From assembly GCA_030704615.1 (NCBI GenBank), contig CM060733.1, positions 6,696,001 through 6,760,000 on the forward strand: DNA of 64,000 bases, given 5' to 3'. The DNA comes from Takakia lepidozioides (taxonomy: Eukaryota > Streptophyta > Takakiopsida > Takakiales > Takakiaceae). Below, in pieces: positions 33,572-51,606 of this stretch. Below the pieces are notes generated by a model, which did no database searches, was not told the DNA's origin, and was given only the letters and a program-made list of their open reading frames with translations. Every line of letters starts with the position of its first letter. Within the stretch, counting starts at the first letter, position 1. The position numbers and the translations under genes are program-made.

Positions 33572-34249
33572 TATCAAGGACGAGAATATAACAGATCACA
33601 AACAAGAGATTAGACTAGAGGTACAAGACTAGACAAGAAGTCAATGTCAGGGTGGCCGAATGCATGGTAGGTAAACATGAATCAAGATGATCTTTATAAC
33701 AATGGACAAGAGTACAAGATACTGGAACTCTACTCGAATACTGGAATGCTGGAAACTTGACTGGAGTACCAGATACTGGAAACTGGACTGGAGTACTGGA
33801 CTGGGAACAAGAGTAGCTTGAATTTGTATTGGCGAGACTGAAGAGTATCCAGTCTTGCCTCCTATATATACTGGCTACTAAGAAGTTCCCTAAGAAGCTT
33901 CCCCTATAGAGGTTTCTTGATGAATAAGTTTTCAAGATTAAACAAAGGTTTCTTGATGGAGAAGCTTCCTTAAACAAATGAGGTATCTTGATGGAGAAGT
34001 TTCCTTCAAATGAAGCTTCCTAGCAGTTTCCCAAGTTACTCTTGGTAATTTGGTAAATTCTCGGTAACTTGGTAACTAATGGTAAATAATGGTAGATCAT
34101 GGTAAAACATGATAAGTCATGGTAATTAATGGTAAATCATGGTAGATCATGGTAAATCACAGTAAGTTATGATAACTTCTGGTAACATGGTAACTTGATA
34201 ACTTCTGGTATTTACTTCTGATAAGTTCTTCTGGGTTATGTCCGTGACA
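33572..34249 (-). repeat. 5' LTR of element 3
   Basis: On the minus strand it starts TGTCACGGACATAACCC at 34249 and ends CTTGATA at 33572 (TGACA changed by one base), 678 bp. It has extra copies of the ATGGTAAATCATGGTAGATC motif near 34075-34160, which explains its greater length. TATATATA begins at 33870 on the minus strand. Confidence 0.9.
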
Positions 34250-34905
34250 GTCCCGGCCAAGGGTGGAGCCTCTCAAGCTCCACCTAGTGCACTCTTCTTG
34301 GCCCACTTCAAGGCCAAGGAACGATCCTCCCCGAGGATTGAATCGCCTTACTGCAACAACATTGCTTGCGACCGCTCACGATGTCGCTTTTGGCATAACC
34401 TTGAGCAGGGTTCACTTTAAACCCTTTTTTACTAGGAAGATAACCTTGAACCAACCATGCGCCCCAATCACTACAATTGGGTCCGCCTTGGAATACTGGC
34501 ATAAGGTACGAGAACATGCCGAAGCCGCACTACGACTTTGTCCCGAGGTTAAACGATTATAGTACGTGAACGGAAGCACGTAACTTCCGCGTTAGCCCGC
34601 ACTACAAGACAACCCCCTCGGTAGCGCAATTATAGTACGCGCACGCGCCAGGTACGCACTAGCACGTGAACTCCAAAAAAAAACGCAAGTTTCCTTGCCC
34701 CTTGGATGGGAGTCACCCGATTTTGGCACTGCGCCAACACACGATTAATCCAATTTACCTCTCCCACTTTTGTAAGCTAGCATGCATTCTACACACTAGC
34801 CAACCATACCATGCATCACCATTCCAAACAAGTTTAGGGTAGTGGTGTCAGGGGCGGATCTTCCAACGGATCAGCCCCGTTTTCTGGCCATGTGCGCAGG
34901 ACTAC
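34250..34905. other. Right flank of the nested retrotransposons, unclassified repeat-like DNA
   Basis: No gene recognised. The sequence holds phrases such as AACGATTATAGTACGTGAAC and GCGCAATTATAGTACGCGCA (near 34550 and 34630) that look like a short internal repeat. At 34906 the duplicated lyase-locus block resumes (ACACGCTTATCCGACGG). Confidence 0.4.
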
Positions 34906-35618
34906 ACGCTTATCCGACGGCTCCATTCCTTTCAAAGCTCCCCATCACTTCCAACTAAGCGGTAAGGATGTCTCCAGTCTCCATGATCCGCTCCATTTTC
35001 CAAGTGATGCATACATAATTATTCGTTAACCAGTTCTAACTAGTTTCCAAGCAAGTACTTCTAATCACAACTTGCAAAGAAAAACTGGGGGCCTCTAGAT
35101 GAGAACTGAAGCAGAGCCCATGCAACACTGGACCGCAGAGGAAATTATCAGACACGGGCTTTTCTGGTCGTGGAATGTCACAGGCAATGCCCGAGCACCT
35201 CTGAAGTTCAGTATAATGAAATAATAACACTGCTTCAGTCTCTACTTCCATCATCTAAGGAAAAGAAAAGGCAGGCAACATTGTAACAGTGCATGGTGCA
35301 CCCCAAGGTGCAATAGCAAAAAAACAGCTGGAACTCTCAACTTCTTTTTATTAAAATAATGTACAGAGAAGCTTGCCTGACTTGTGTACTGCAAGCCATC
35401 CAAAAAGACAGTTGTAGAAAGAAGTATACAGCTACAACTACATTTCATTAATCAGATGTGAAAGTAACTCGGCTTTCCACGAGGCTGCGGCAAGCGTAGC
35501 TAATGAGTACATCTCTCTACCCCCACTCTTGGGGCCATTGAACAGTAGAGATACTTGTGTGGTAAAGCATTTACAAATGGGGCATAATCTACCAAACTCT
35601 TAAGGTAGCAGAGATTGT

Positions 35619-41142
<5,524 letters not shown>

Positions 41143-42290
41143 GACGAAATGGCTTGCCTTGCAACAGGAGTGTTATTCTTTACTGCCTCTGCCCTCAGAG
41201 AGAGCCCTCGACCAACAACCGTTTTTGCCCTGATACAAACGAGATAGAGGATTCCTATGGGGATACTGGGACAGTGCCTCTCTCTAACAAACCGCGACTT
41301 TCCTCTTCTCCGAGCAAGAGGTCTTCAGAACCAAAAGAGATGCGCAGCCAAGAATTGGGCCTGAGAATGAGTAGTATCTTCTTCTGGAAAAAGCACGACT
41401 ACATCTCTCCTGCTGGGGTTTATGGCTACTAAGCTAAAACCCTACAATCTCCGTCTCCAGTCTCTAGACTCTACCTCCAATCCCAAGGTTTCAGGGAATG
41501 AATGAAGCTTCTGAACTCCACCAAATTATATCGGAGATTCTGTTTCTTATTTCTCCAACTTTGACCACTTTGTTTTTTAATCCAGGAAAATGGGTTAGAG
41601 GCCCGCTAGTCTAACGGAAAACGCCAAGGGGAAAGCTTATCCTCATGAGGCATAACACAACTCGGTTAAAACTTAAAACCAACCCAAGGTCCAGTGAAAA
41701 ATCACAGACCTACTTAGAAAAATTATACCAAAGGGATGGGCATGACCAAACCAAACCAAACCCTAAGCCAAGGACGCAAAGAAGGAAAACCCATGAAACG
41801 AAAAGAACACCTAAAGCTATTGTCTTTTTCTACTTTTCGCTACAAAATACCTAGACCGCGAACACCACCCCACCTAACAACATGATCACACCCTCAAATA
41901 GAAGGAGAGCCAGTTGGACACGATAGGAATTCATTGAAAGACGAGCATGCTCCATCTCCATTGGGAAAAATCAAGAAACTTAGTTAGTGATAGTACAATT
42001 GGTTCATGCTAATTGTCGCACGAGAAAGTTGATACAAATGTTAGAATCGCACTTTTTCTTTAAAATGTGACCGCCCCATTTTCCGGTAGTTCAAAGAAGT
42101 TCCCATCACATTTGTATAACAGCGGATTCCCCTCCGGGATTATTACGAAACAAATGTTGCGATTCAATTTGCAAATTATGGGAGTGAGCAGAAGGACGGA
42201 AGACAAGCGGAAGTACTTGGACGACGGGAAAGCAGAAAGAGTGCCCTCCTTGCGAACCGCTGTGGTGCGAGAGGGAGAGGGAGGACTTAC
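41143..42290. other. Intergenic: lyase 5' region and 3' end of the trihelix gene
   Basis: The stretch just above 41142 should hold the lyase 5' untranslated region and promoter. No TATA box stands out. A downstream exon of the trihelix gene is expected here on the minus strand but I could not identify it. Confidence 0.4.
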
Positions 42291-42851
42291 TTTGGTGGAC
42301 TTGCGAGGGAGAGGGATGACAGGAGGGCGCTTGAACGGTTTTCCAGACATGATCTCGTCGAGGCGCTCAAACCATGGCCACTTGGTGCCAGTGGTGCTCT
42401 TTCTGCTGACCTCAATTTTGTAGCGTCTTTTGAGGTTGTCGACCTTGTTTTTGCATTGATCAACAGTCTTGGCTGGTTTCTGTGGACATCGTGTATTCAC
42501 CACCTTGGTGACCTCGTCCCAATCCTTCCCTTTGAGATTTCCTGTTCGCACATCCCGATTCCTGTCTGCCCAGGCGTCGAGCAACACGACCACAGAGGCA
42601 TCGCTCCATTCGGCAGTGTCTTTTTCTTTCCCTTTGGATTCTGCCGAATTCCGCTCTCTTGTTGTCAACTCTACTCTGGTTTTAGAATCTCCAGAGTTCT
42701 TATCGTTGGCATCATTTCGATCCGTCGAATGATCCCTCTCAAGGCTATGGGGCTCGGCCTTGCCACCACTCCTCGGCTCCGTCCCTAGCATTAGCTCCAT
42801 GTATCTGTCCCGGTGGTGGAGGCTGGGGCCTCTCACCTCGTCAAGCGTCAT
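42291..42851 (-). CDS. Trihelix (MYB/SANT-like) DNA-binding protein, N-terminal exon
   Basis: From the first in-frame ATG (42851) comes a low-complexity charged N-terminus. A trihelix domain follows at about residues 80-170: EWSDASVVVLLDAWADRNRD, LKGKDWDEVTKVVNTRCPQK, KTVDQCKNKVDNLKRRYKIE and WPWFERLDEIMSGK. This is the pattern of the plant ASIL/6b-interacting-protein-like trihelix factors, nuclear repressors that bind GT-type elements. A good donor (AAA|GTAAGT) ends the exon at 42291. Reading through instead gives about 77 more codons to a stop at 42060. The C-terminal half typical of the family (coiled coil) was not found, so the model is incomplete. Confidence 0.75.
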
Positions 42852-42869
42852 CGTACCGCGATCCTTCAC

Positions 42870-44402
42870 CCTCTACACCCGTCCCCATCAAGCATGCATA
42901 TCCGGCATCCTCCGCACGAAATCAATTTTGGACACATCCCTCTCCGCAAACAAGAAACCCACCTCCACCTCCACCACCTCCACAATTCTCCACCTTCTCA
43001 CAAAATTGAGCCCTTTTCTGCAAGCCCTGTCACAAACCAGTCCGCCATGTTCACACAAGGCACACATATCTCACACAATTCAACACCACACCTCGTTTTT
43101 GAAGAAACACTCCTACATATGTATGCCCTCCATCTCATCTCCATTTTTTCTCTCACAGAATTATTCCCGTCCGATGCCCGTCCCAAATCTGAAGCTGAAA
43201 CACAGCAAACAAAATCACACACTCACCCACACCATAATCCTCCCAGAATCTCACGAATTGGTGCATCATCACGCTCCAAATCCGTGCCTTTTTCCGGCCT
43301 CCCTCACGGCCTGTGCCAACACCGTCGGGTGGCGATGGCGGGGGACGGACGGCAGAGCCCGCGTCGATGGCGAAGATGGGAGGCGTCGTCGACGCGACGA
43401 TGCCTACCACGTGGCACGTATGCCACGCGTCCGATGGCACTTCCGTCTCCTTTCCGTCGCTCGCGCGCAAAATATTCTTTTCCTTTTCCATCTTTTTTTC
43501 CTTTCCTCCTCAAATTGATAATGGGGAAGAAGGGAAAAAAACAAATAATTATGGGGAAAATAGGCCTCGTTGACCGTGTATCTGTGAAACCATGGATGAT
43601 TTCCTGTTGGATGTCGTTGTGTAAGTGAACGAGAGTGACGACGAGAGTGACGACGAGAGGGCAGAGGACGGGGGGCTGAGCACGCAGACGTGGGACGTGA
43701 CCTTCGCTCTTCGTCTTCCTCGGATTTTGTTATCGCGAGGGGGGGAGGGTGAGCTGCACTGCCACGTGCCTTGCTCACAAGTTGTAACAACATACTTAGT
43801 TTTTCATCGTTCTTATTCCTCCGCCTCTGTCTCTCTCAACACTCCGCTTTTAGAAGCTGTGATTTCTCTGCATGCTCTTCTTGTCTGGGAAGATTAAATG
43901 TTATTCTTGCTGTGATTCTCTGGGAAGCGTTTTCTTCTGTGAGTGTGTTCCTCTTATGCTTCCTCGGGTCACCAATGTGTGTGAAGGGACAAGTTTTTGT
44001 TAATCCGGTCCTGTTTATAGCTGATTGAGTTTATATCTGTTTTCGTATTGAATGCTCGTCTCTGGTTCTTCTTCTAAGTTAGCGATTGCTGGTTCCTGGC
44101 GCTCGAGTCACCGTTGTGTCTCTGAAGAGAGACTGCTTTTGAACAGACAAGGTTTTTTGGAAACAGAAAGTCTCTGATTTTCTTTGTCTGTTTTCTTATT
44201 TGAATCTCGTTCTCATTCTTCTCCTTTTCAGTTAGACGTTGTTAATTTCTGTCGTACTAGTCACCGTTATTTTCTTTACAGGGACGCTTCTGAAGAGACG
44301 AGTTTTTAAAAATCGGTTTGACTATACCGGACTGATTTTCTACTCCGTTGCCATCTTGAATCTCGCGTCCCTGTATTGAGGACCCGTTGCTGGTTCGTGG
44401 GA
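42870..44402. promoter_or_regulatory. Divergent promoter region between the trihelix and DUF3783-like genes
   Basis: The two genes point away from each other. The 1.5 kb between the start codons holds pyrimidine-rich stretches but no clear coding exon. Three GTGACGA-type repeats occur near 43635-43660. Long open frames at 42760-43628 on plus are GC/Pro/Ser-rich readings of the trihelix 5' region with no domain. Confidence 0.35.
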
Positions 44403-47177
44403 ATGGCTATATACCCTTCAGTTGTTTGTTCACTTGCTTCTCCAATACCGCACATATCCTCGCAATGTGGAAGCTTCCGAGCTGTGGAGACAGCCGTTCT
44501 GCGAACATTCCTCGTCTCCAGGACGGGAGTTGCTCGGGCTCACTCCTTCGAAAGCCAGAGTAAATCCCATTTTGTCTTTCCCCAAAGATTTGAGGCGTTT
44601 CGGGAGCAGAGAATTTCTTCCGTTCCTTTCAGAGGACGACCGCTGCGAACTCGGGCCTTTCCAGAAGGTATGATGACTACCTTGCCTAGTTGGTGGAGCT
44701 GGGGTGGAGCTTCTCAGGTATCTCTTCGGCTTGTCGACGCTTCATCTCTTACTTCACCTCCTTGTCGTATTTGTTTCTGGAGTATGGCTCAGGGAAAGAC
44801 TGACACATGAATTCTTTGGGAAACAGTTAGGGTACGTGTCGTGGATATAAGTTCTCATGTTCTAGTAGTATGGTACTTGCTTTTGTCAGTTCTCAGAATA
44901 TTGAGAAGAATGAAGAAATTTATGAGATTCTTTGGTGGGAGCTGACCTAGCACAGAGGTTGGCTAATTCCTCAAGGTTGAACCAGGGGTGCCAGAGGAGA
45001 TTTTGGAGGACAAAAATTTTGTGCCGATCAACGACGAGGATCCACGCTTTGGTCCTCCAGTAAGTAAGTTTCCCTCCCTCCGTTCTGTCCTTGCGAGCTG
45101 CATGCGGAAGGTCAGGTAGTGATTATTACCCATGGCCATCTAACATACACTTCGTTGGAATATTCTGTTTTCCATTATGTGGTCTAGGGGCTTTTCCTAT
45201 CTTGGAAGGAACTCACTTGTAGCATGTGCTTTTGAAGTTTTCAAACTTAACTAGGTCTTGACAGTCTTTTGTCACCAATTCGTGTGCATGTGTTGACAGC
45301 CCTCCCTTCATAGAGCATATGGATCAGAGCTGAGGGGACAGTGCATTTCTGTTGCTGCTCTGGCTGCACTCCTTGCCATGGGCTAACAGGAGTATACTTA
45401 CCAGTGATATGTCTGTACTGAAGTCAGTACGTGAGACAGAGATTTTCTGCATCATTCAATCAGTTCCTTGAATTCCGAAGGCTAGGTGGAACTGAAGAAC
45501 TTGCAAAAGAAAGACCAGTGGCATAGTTCAAGATAGAGAGACCACGATACTTGTGCTTCTAGTTTTGATTGAGGGGGTTTGCATATGTTGGTCTGCAGGC
45601 ACTTCTGCTACTGGGGTTTAGTGAAGAGGATGTTCCAAAGGTAAACAGCCTCAATGTTTTCCAGCTTCTGTATATTTGGTAGTCCTTTTCTGGTATCGTG
45701 AGAAGAAACCTTTAAAAGCGTTTCAGTTTTCTGGCTATTGGGGTTCAAGCAGAATTTGAGGAAGGTAGAGATATCCTCTGGAAAGGTCACTTTGAAGCAG
45801 CATGATCCCAACGTTCAATGTGATACACTCGAAAAGGTGCTGTGTGCGTGCAGGTGAATCAATTGCTAGCGGACATGGATGGTGGCTTCTTGAAGGTAAT
45901 CCCTGAATTGCTATGGATCAGTAGTAATTCCCTTTGTGTTTCCCCTCCATCTGCCTCTTCTTACTCTGCTGCCAATTCGGTTGTGATGTGCAGTAGCGGG
46001 GGTAGAACTGAGAACTTTTCTCTTGGTGAGAACCGCCCAAGTAGCTGATCATCATGGCAACCTACATTGCCATTTGGTATGCAGGTTCTGTTGGGTACAG
46101 AGGAGATGGTGAAAGGCTCATTGAGCAATGCTTTGAATTCCTCTCAGCCTGACTTGTCCAAAGTCAAGGTACATTCTTCTCTCGATGCTGTGTTTTGTGG
46201 CATTTGCATCCTACTTGTTTTGAAATCACAAACAGATACTGTGTCATTGAGAGTGGCATTGAATGTTTTCATCTGAAGTACACATGGTCTTTGATTGTCA
46301 TGGTCTAGCAGACAGACTAGTAGCAAGAGAAATCAATGGAATTCGTTGAAAACAGTTTGCAAGAACTATTTAATCAGGCCACTGCCTTTTCATCAATCAC
46401 TGAACTGGAAAACAAACTCTGAGGACACCAGAGTGTTAGGGATGCATGTTACTCTGCATCATCCATGTTGTAGTCCAAAACACTAATTATTGTCTCCCAC
46501 GAGTACTTCCCTAATCTAGAGTTGGATATGTGCATTCAGGCAGCCAAAGGGATACCACAAATTTGCTTCCTGTCTGGTTTAACTGGTGAAGAGCTCATGA
46601 TGCTTGTCCAGGCATTCCCACAAGCTGGTCTCTCTCTTTCTCTCTCTCTCTCTTGTGACATTGCAGTTTATTGCTTTCTTTCTCTGTGGTCGTCATGTGC
46701 AGTAGATGGTCTTACTTCTCCCTCTGTTTCTTTCTGGTTGATGTCCTTCATTTCTTTCTCGCTCTCCATCCTAGTTCCCTTTGTTCCGCCCAAACTTTAG
46801 GACACCAGGCTAAGGCAAATAATATCTCCATCATTGTGTTGCTTTTTCACATGTAGTTGCCAAACATGTGTGCAGGGTTTAGGGGGACAGTGTTTGCTGC
46901 CCATGTACCCCTGAACAGCCAAAAACCACTGGAACAACTCATTGAGGAAATTATGGGTGACCACGAGCGCCTGGTAAGCCCTGATGCCATCATATTGCAT
47001 TAGTGTAAACTATTTTAAAGGCACACAACATGTTTCCAACTTTAGACTGTACTTGCATTGTCATTTTTATTAATTTGCACCGAAGTTAGAAAACTGTCTT
47101 GTGTTATAATCTGCACTGAGTTGTAATTGTGACTGGTCATTGCGCAGAGCAAACGCAGGGAACCAGCTCAAGCCTAA
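44403..47177 (+). CDS. DUF3783-like protein, probably plastid-targeted
   Basis: Nine exons join in frame: 44403-44667, 44986-45059, 45599-45640, 45854-45895, 46085-46168, 46540-46627, 46876-46973 and 47148-47177, with the mature part spread over many small exons (eight segments listed; the first may itself be preceded by an untranslated exon). After a Ser/Arg-rich transit-like N-terminus (MAIYPSVVCSLASPIPHISS) the core reads ALLLLGFSEEDVPKVNQLLA, LLGTEEMVKGSLSNAL, IPQICFLSGLTGEELMMLVQ and QKPLEQLIEEIMGDHERL. The split into two similar halves and the ending resemble the DUF3783 family as I remember it; function is unknown. The upstream TTG at 44376 is in frame, but 44403 is the first ATG. A piece of its first intron region is duplicated near 50020-51700. 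Confidence 0.75.
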
Positions 47178-47687
47178 ATCTGCCACAACAGTGCTTAATT
47201 GACTAGGGATTGTCATGAAAGTTGGTTACGAGATATAGGGCTAGATTCATGTACTTATCTCCTCTCCCTCTGAAGCAAAAGAGCCATTCCTATTGGCCAA
47301 GCCTTCTGTCCCAAATCACAAGGCAATGGTAGATGGTCAAGTGCATGTTGGAGTATGTGAATGTGGAATTGTCGCCCTAGTTATGAAAGCTTCGGACTTC
47401 CATTGTGCAAGTTGTAAATGAGGAATATACAAATCGCAAGTGGTACTTTTAAGCATTTGAAAGTTGGAAAGTGAATTGAGTGTTCTCACCTGAAACGTTA
47501 CTGAAGCTCCGTCTGTCCAAATGGAGGTGGAACACAAGGTATGATGCCTTAATAACACACTAGTTTGTCTAGTGGAATGCCAGCAACTAGGTGAGATAAT
47601 CAGTTGTTATCTTGAAGGAATTCTGAGGGAGAATCAGTTTGGCAGCAACACTAAAGAGGATGCTGAAGTACTGTTGCTGTGGGACTG

Positions 47688-49158
47688 CTACTGCTGCTTC
47701 TTCTTCCTTTCAAATGCCTTACTGATTTTGCTCCAGGAATGTATGGTGATGTACAATGGGATCACCACCCATATACCGTTCATGACGATATAATAGAACC
47801 AATAATACAGAGGACTGGGTGCCGAATACTCCTTGCCTTCAAGAATAACAGTGACAAAGTACACAATATCACCATACAGTTGCCCGACTGATACTGCCAA
47901 CTGGAGTGTGTAATGGTATGTTGTCTGTGCACCAATTGCATATCTGCCCACTCAACATGTACAAGTCAGTGTTTTCTTCTTTCTTCTTTCAGGCTAGCTC
48001 AATCAAATCACCTCACCCACCCCCCTGTTCCTATATATTACTTAAAGTAGTCTGTCTCTGTGTCTCTGCGGTTACTTCCCCTGCCCCTGTGTAATACTTC
48101 CTGTTGTTGTCTGGGACACTTCAATTAGAATGAAGAGGAAAGAGTGGTTTACATACACAGCAAGAAGGCAGCCAGGGCCTGCCAGAACAGCAGTGATTCC
48201 TTCTAAACACACAACCGTTGCATCACGGGCCACATAGCGGGAATCAGCCTTGCTGTACTCCTTCCCTGCCATCATTCCCCAACTCGTGTCAATGCTGGAG
48301 CTAAGGAATGACCAAAAGCAGTCGGTGTGCAAATTACTCTTTATGATGGATTGGGCGTTGAAATATGGACTGGTGTAGAAATCATGTTCACAACATGCTG
48401 TAGATTCCAGCATGCTGTGCACCTAATTCAGCCACGAAAGGGACATGGCTGTCATTGCATTGCTAGTCAAGGTGTTTACAAAGCACCAAGATAATGTACT
48501 CATAAGACATTATTTGCCGTAGCCTTCTGAATGGCTCACTCCAGTAGTGGGACTGCTGTTGTTTATATCACAAAAGTACAAAGAGAGAGAGACTTACAAA
48601 CTTCTGCCAAAAGATTAGACTCAGTGAGCTTATAGAAGTCAGGAGTAAACACGAAGTAACCCTCAAGCACAATGTGTGTGAGGCCAGAGAACGCAAACCA
48701 ACACATCAAGTATCTCTCCAATGTACTCACTCTTGTGTACTTTCCTGCACCCACACCCAAGGGATACAAAAGCCTTCAGGAGCCCGCTCCTCGCACCCAA
48801 GCACCTGCTCTACAATAACCTCTGCACAGACTAACTACTTCAGCTGGGCTAGTACCAATAAGAAGATTCATCCATTGCTGCACGGAGTATTCCCATTGAT
48901 ACGGTCAGGTCACACCAGGTAACACCAACTAAACTTACACATCTCTATTTCTCGATTGGGGATCCCCACATTCAGTGAAGAGACAAAAGGGTAGCGAGGA
49001 AAACCTGAGTGGAGCCACACAGCAATAATAACGAGGAGAGAGGCACCCCCGTAAACAGAGAGAATGAAGACCTGCGACATAACCGCCGGTGAGAACCCTG
49101 GAAGCTCAAGACTCTGCGGATAGTAAGGATGCAACGCCTCCATCTTCGTCGCCTCCAT
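47688..49158 (-). CDS. HYD1: Sterol delta8-delta7 isomerase (EBP family, HYDRA1-like)
   Basis: The enzyme shifts the C8 double bond to C7 in sterol synthesis and sits in the ER membrane. Four exons join in frame: 49158-49005, 48744-48598, 48265-48157 and 47943-47688, giving 221 aa, about the size of Arabidopsis HYDRA1. The EXPERA fold is visible: helix 1 (VFILSVYGGASLLVIIAVWL), FAFSGLTHIVLEGYFVFTPD with the His and Glu expected in the pocket, TVVCLEGITAVLAGPGCLLA with a second Glu, and MNGIWVVIPLYITIHSW with the conserved Asn and Trp. The C-terminus is a basic ERKKKQQ tail, fitting ER retention. The start is the first ATG after an in-frame open 5' region (49158). The gene converges with the DUF3783-like gene, whose stop is 510 bp away. 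It appears intact. Confidence 0.92.
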
Positions 49159-49259
49159 GATTGAGAGTGAGAGTGAGAAGAGTAGAGCGGGAAGAACCGA
49201 GGGATCTCTCCGCCTGCCCTCCTCGCAGGGACGAGATTTGGAGGACAGATTGCCCTTCA

Positions 49260-50020
49260 AGCCCTGTTCATTTAAACATTTCTTTATAGTTTTGTATTCT
49301 GGCGAGCGGCTAATAAATCCGGTAGCAGGGCAGGCTCCTCTGGCACGCTACAGGACAGATTTGATTTTTAGGGCGTCGACAGCTTTGTTTCCCTTCATTG
49401 CCAGCCGGTTACCTCCATTCATAACCCCTTGTAGTGTACCTACCCCTTTCTCTGGTTTCTACCTCTCTCTGCGTTTTTGGCACCCTCTCCATTGTTGCGA
49501 TTAGTTCTTTCACATGTACTGTTTCTGAAATGGAGTCTACAGTGATGATTCATACGATCAGCCATCTTTTGAATTAGGCTGTGACGATGTTGATCAGGTG
49601 AGCGATTCCAATATTGACAAAAAGCACGTCCTCGATATTGGCCAGCTAGAGCAATCTGTGGTACTCCAACTACACAGATGGTAGTGCATGACGTACATCA
49701 ATTGGCGATAGTTCCTGCCTGTAGTGACGTGAGTGATAGAGCCATTATGTTAGACCTCGTGGAATATTCATCGATTTTGAGCCAGAAGAGATCCAAGTAT
49801 CCTAGTATTTGAAATGAATGATGGTGCCGCAAGGGCTTCACTGCGTGGAGAAAACATGCACATGCCGATCGTGAGATCCAAAACATTGCAAGAACTAGGC
49901 CAAATCTTAGGCGATGCTTTCTAATGATATGTGAGAAATCTGGGGAGAGGTTCCCGACTGCCAGTATCATGAACCTTGAGTGAAAATAGAGATTCTTCGA
50001 CCTCAGCACAAAAGAATGAA
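49260..50020. other. Intergenic region upstream of HYD1
   Basis: It should contain the HYD1 promoter. A short plus frame near 49529-49683 (YSDDSYDQPSFELGCDDVDQ, ending in TAG) has coding-like composition but no recognised family. Confidence 0.35.
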
Positions 50021-50052
50021 CGACACAGGTGTAAGTCCGCATGTTCTAATAG

Positions 50053-50850
50053 TATGCTACTTTTTTTTCTTTTTTCTTTTTTTTTTTCGGTGAAAGGGGA
50101 TGAGGCCCTTGTTAGTTTTATTGAGGGAAAAAAATTAAAACCCTTACATGCCCGTAGGCTGCCATGAGGCCTACCACACGATAAACATGTTGGAGAATCC
50201 ATGAGAATAGAGACTAGATGCCTGCCATGAGGCAAAGAGCTGATTTATGTCTAGGACCTAGAACTGAAGCAGCGCCCAAGCTAGGGATCTGACTTATGAG
50301 GACGAGACTGAAGGCAAAAAAAAAAAGGGCGGTAAGACCAATATGACCAAGGTGACAGACGGATCGATGCTGAGGAAGACCGAACAGAAGCCCTGACCGA
50401 GGGAAACACTGATTGCATGGAATCTAACCTAAGAACTGCAATCGAGCCCGAGAGGCCACCTTCACATGTTTCCAATTGATGTCAGATTTGTCAAATTCCA
50501 GAGATGCCGAAGATGAGGGCCCATTGATGCCTCCAAGGTTCGGGAATTCCTCGAGGCCACTCGCATGAGCCTGCTCCAGTGCATTTGCAAATGAGTCCGT
50601 CCCTCCCCCATGTGTCTTGGAAAATGGCGAGGAGGGTGAACTGGCGTTGAGGCTTCCTGGTGATTTCTGCACACATTTTTGCCCAAGCCAATTTAGCAGC
50701 AACCGTCAAGTCAAAAAACACTTGAGTGAGTATGGCGGTGGCCGAGGTATTGTGCGAGTCCAAAGTCCATCTGCATCTGGCTTTCCATAATTGCCAGTTA
50801 GTTCTTAGAACATAGAGAAAAATAATTAAATCCATGAGAAATTGTTGGGG
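50053..50850 (-). mobile_element. 5'-truncated LINE (L1-type) 3' end
   Basis: On the minus strand a typical plant LINE C-terminal segment is visible near 50835-50770 (TNWQLWKARCRWTLDS). Downstream the 3' end reads AATAAAACTAACAAGGGCCT and then CATCCCCTTTCACCG, followed by an A-rich tail (plus strand TTTTTTTTCTTTTTTC from 50060). This tail layout is characteristic of plant LINE copies. The copy is 5' truncated and carries stops. Confidence 0.6.
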
Positions 50851-51075
50851 TTGTGGTACAAACGTAATCGCCTCATCGGAATGAATAGTTCATCCCTTAG
50901 GGTCATGAAGAACAATCGTATGGTGTCTTTTGTGTCTTCACTACATCTCTCCAACGATCTCTTCAATTCCTCCCTTCTCTCTCCCATTGATTCTTTGGTG
51001 GGACAGACCTAGCACAGGCGAGGTTCGCTAATTCCTCAAGGATGAACCAGGCAGTGATTACTCACCTCACATACC

Positions 51076-51606
51076 GGACAGCCGTTTAGGCGATAATTAA
51101 TTCAAAATGAAAGTGCCTAACCAATTCTGTGAAATTTTCAGATTTTAGCCTAATTGTTCGGAAACTATGGGACCAAAGTGCCTAATGCCCAAAAATTCCA
51201 GCAAATAACTTGCAAGCCTCTTCTCATGCTGTTTGTAATAAGATCAAAATTTCATTGAACAAAAATCAATACAAATATTTGCATGCGGAAATAACTTCCT
51301 ACAAAGCAATCTATTTACGAGAGCTCCATGTAACTTCGAAAGGCCCTTGCATGGACTACACAATGTCATCATATTAGGGTTTCAAATGAAATGAAAGGTA
51401 GCTGGAGCCTGGAAGGGCCCATGGGCATTGGGTGTCTATTTTGTAATTTTATTCTTAAAAAAATAAATGTTTTCTCTTCTCACGTGCCTAATTCTAAAAA
51501 ATTATGGCATGAAGATGTCTAATGTGAGAAATGGTTTTCAAAACGTGCCTAATTTGCTGATTGATTGAATTTATTATTAGGCGCAAAAATGCCTAAACGG
51601 TTGTCC
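51076..51606. mobile_element. MITE with ~16-bp terminal inverted repeats
   Basis: GGACAGCCGTTTAGGC at 51076-51091 and GCCTAAACGGTTGTCC at 51591-51606 form imperfect inverted repeats (one mismatch) around 531 bp that recurrently contain GTGCCTAA-type motifs. No coding capacity. The target duplication is not clear. Confidence 0.7.

Noticed and set aside
23810-34905. A single large transposon bounded by GGCGGATC phrases at 23815 and 34858
   Set aside because: The shared phrase is short, no inverted or direct terminal repeats line up, and no target duplication was found.
42760-43628. Long overlapping plus-strand open frames of 250-270 codons
   Set aside because: They lie over the first exon and 5' region of the minus-strand trihelix gene, are rich in Pro/Ser/His, lack any domain and have no supporting splice or start context.
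45608-45811. Minus-strand open frame within the DUF3783-like gene
   Set aside because: It overlaps a well-supported exon and intron of the plus-strand gene and has no domain.
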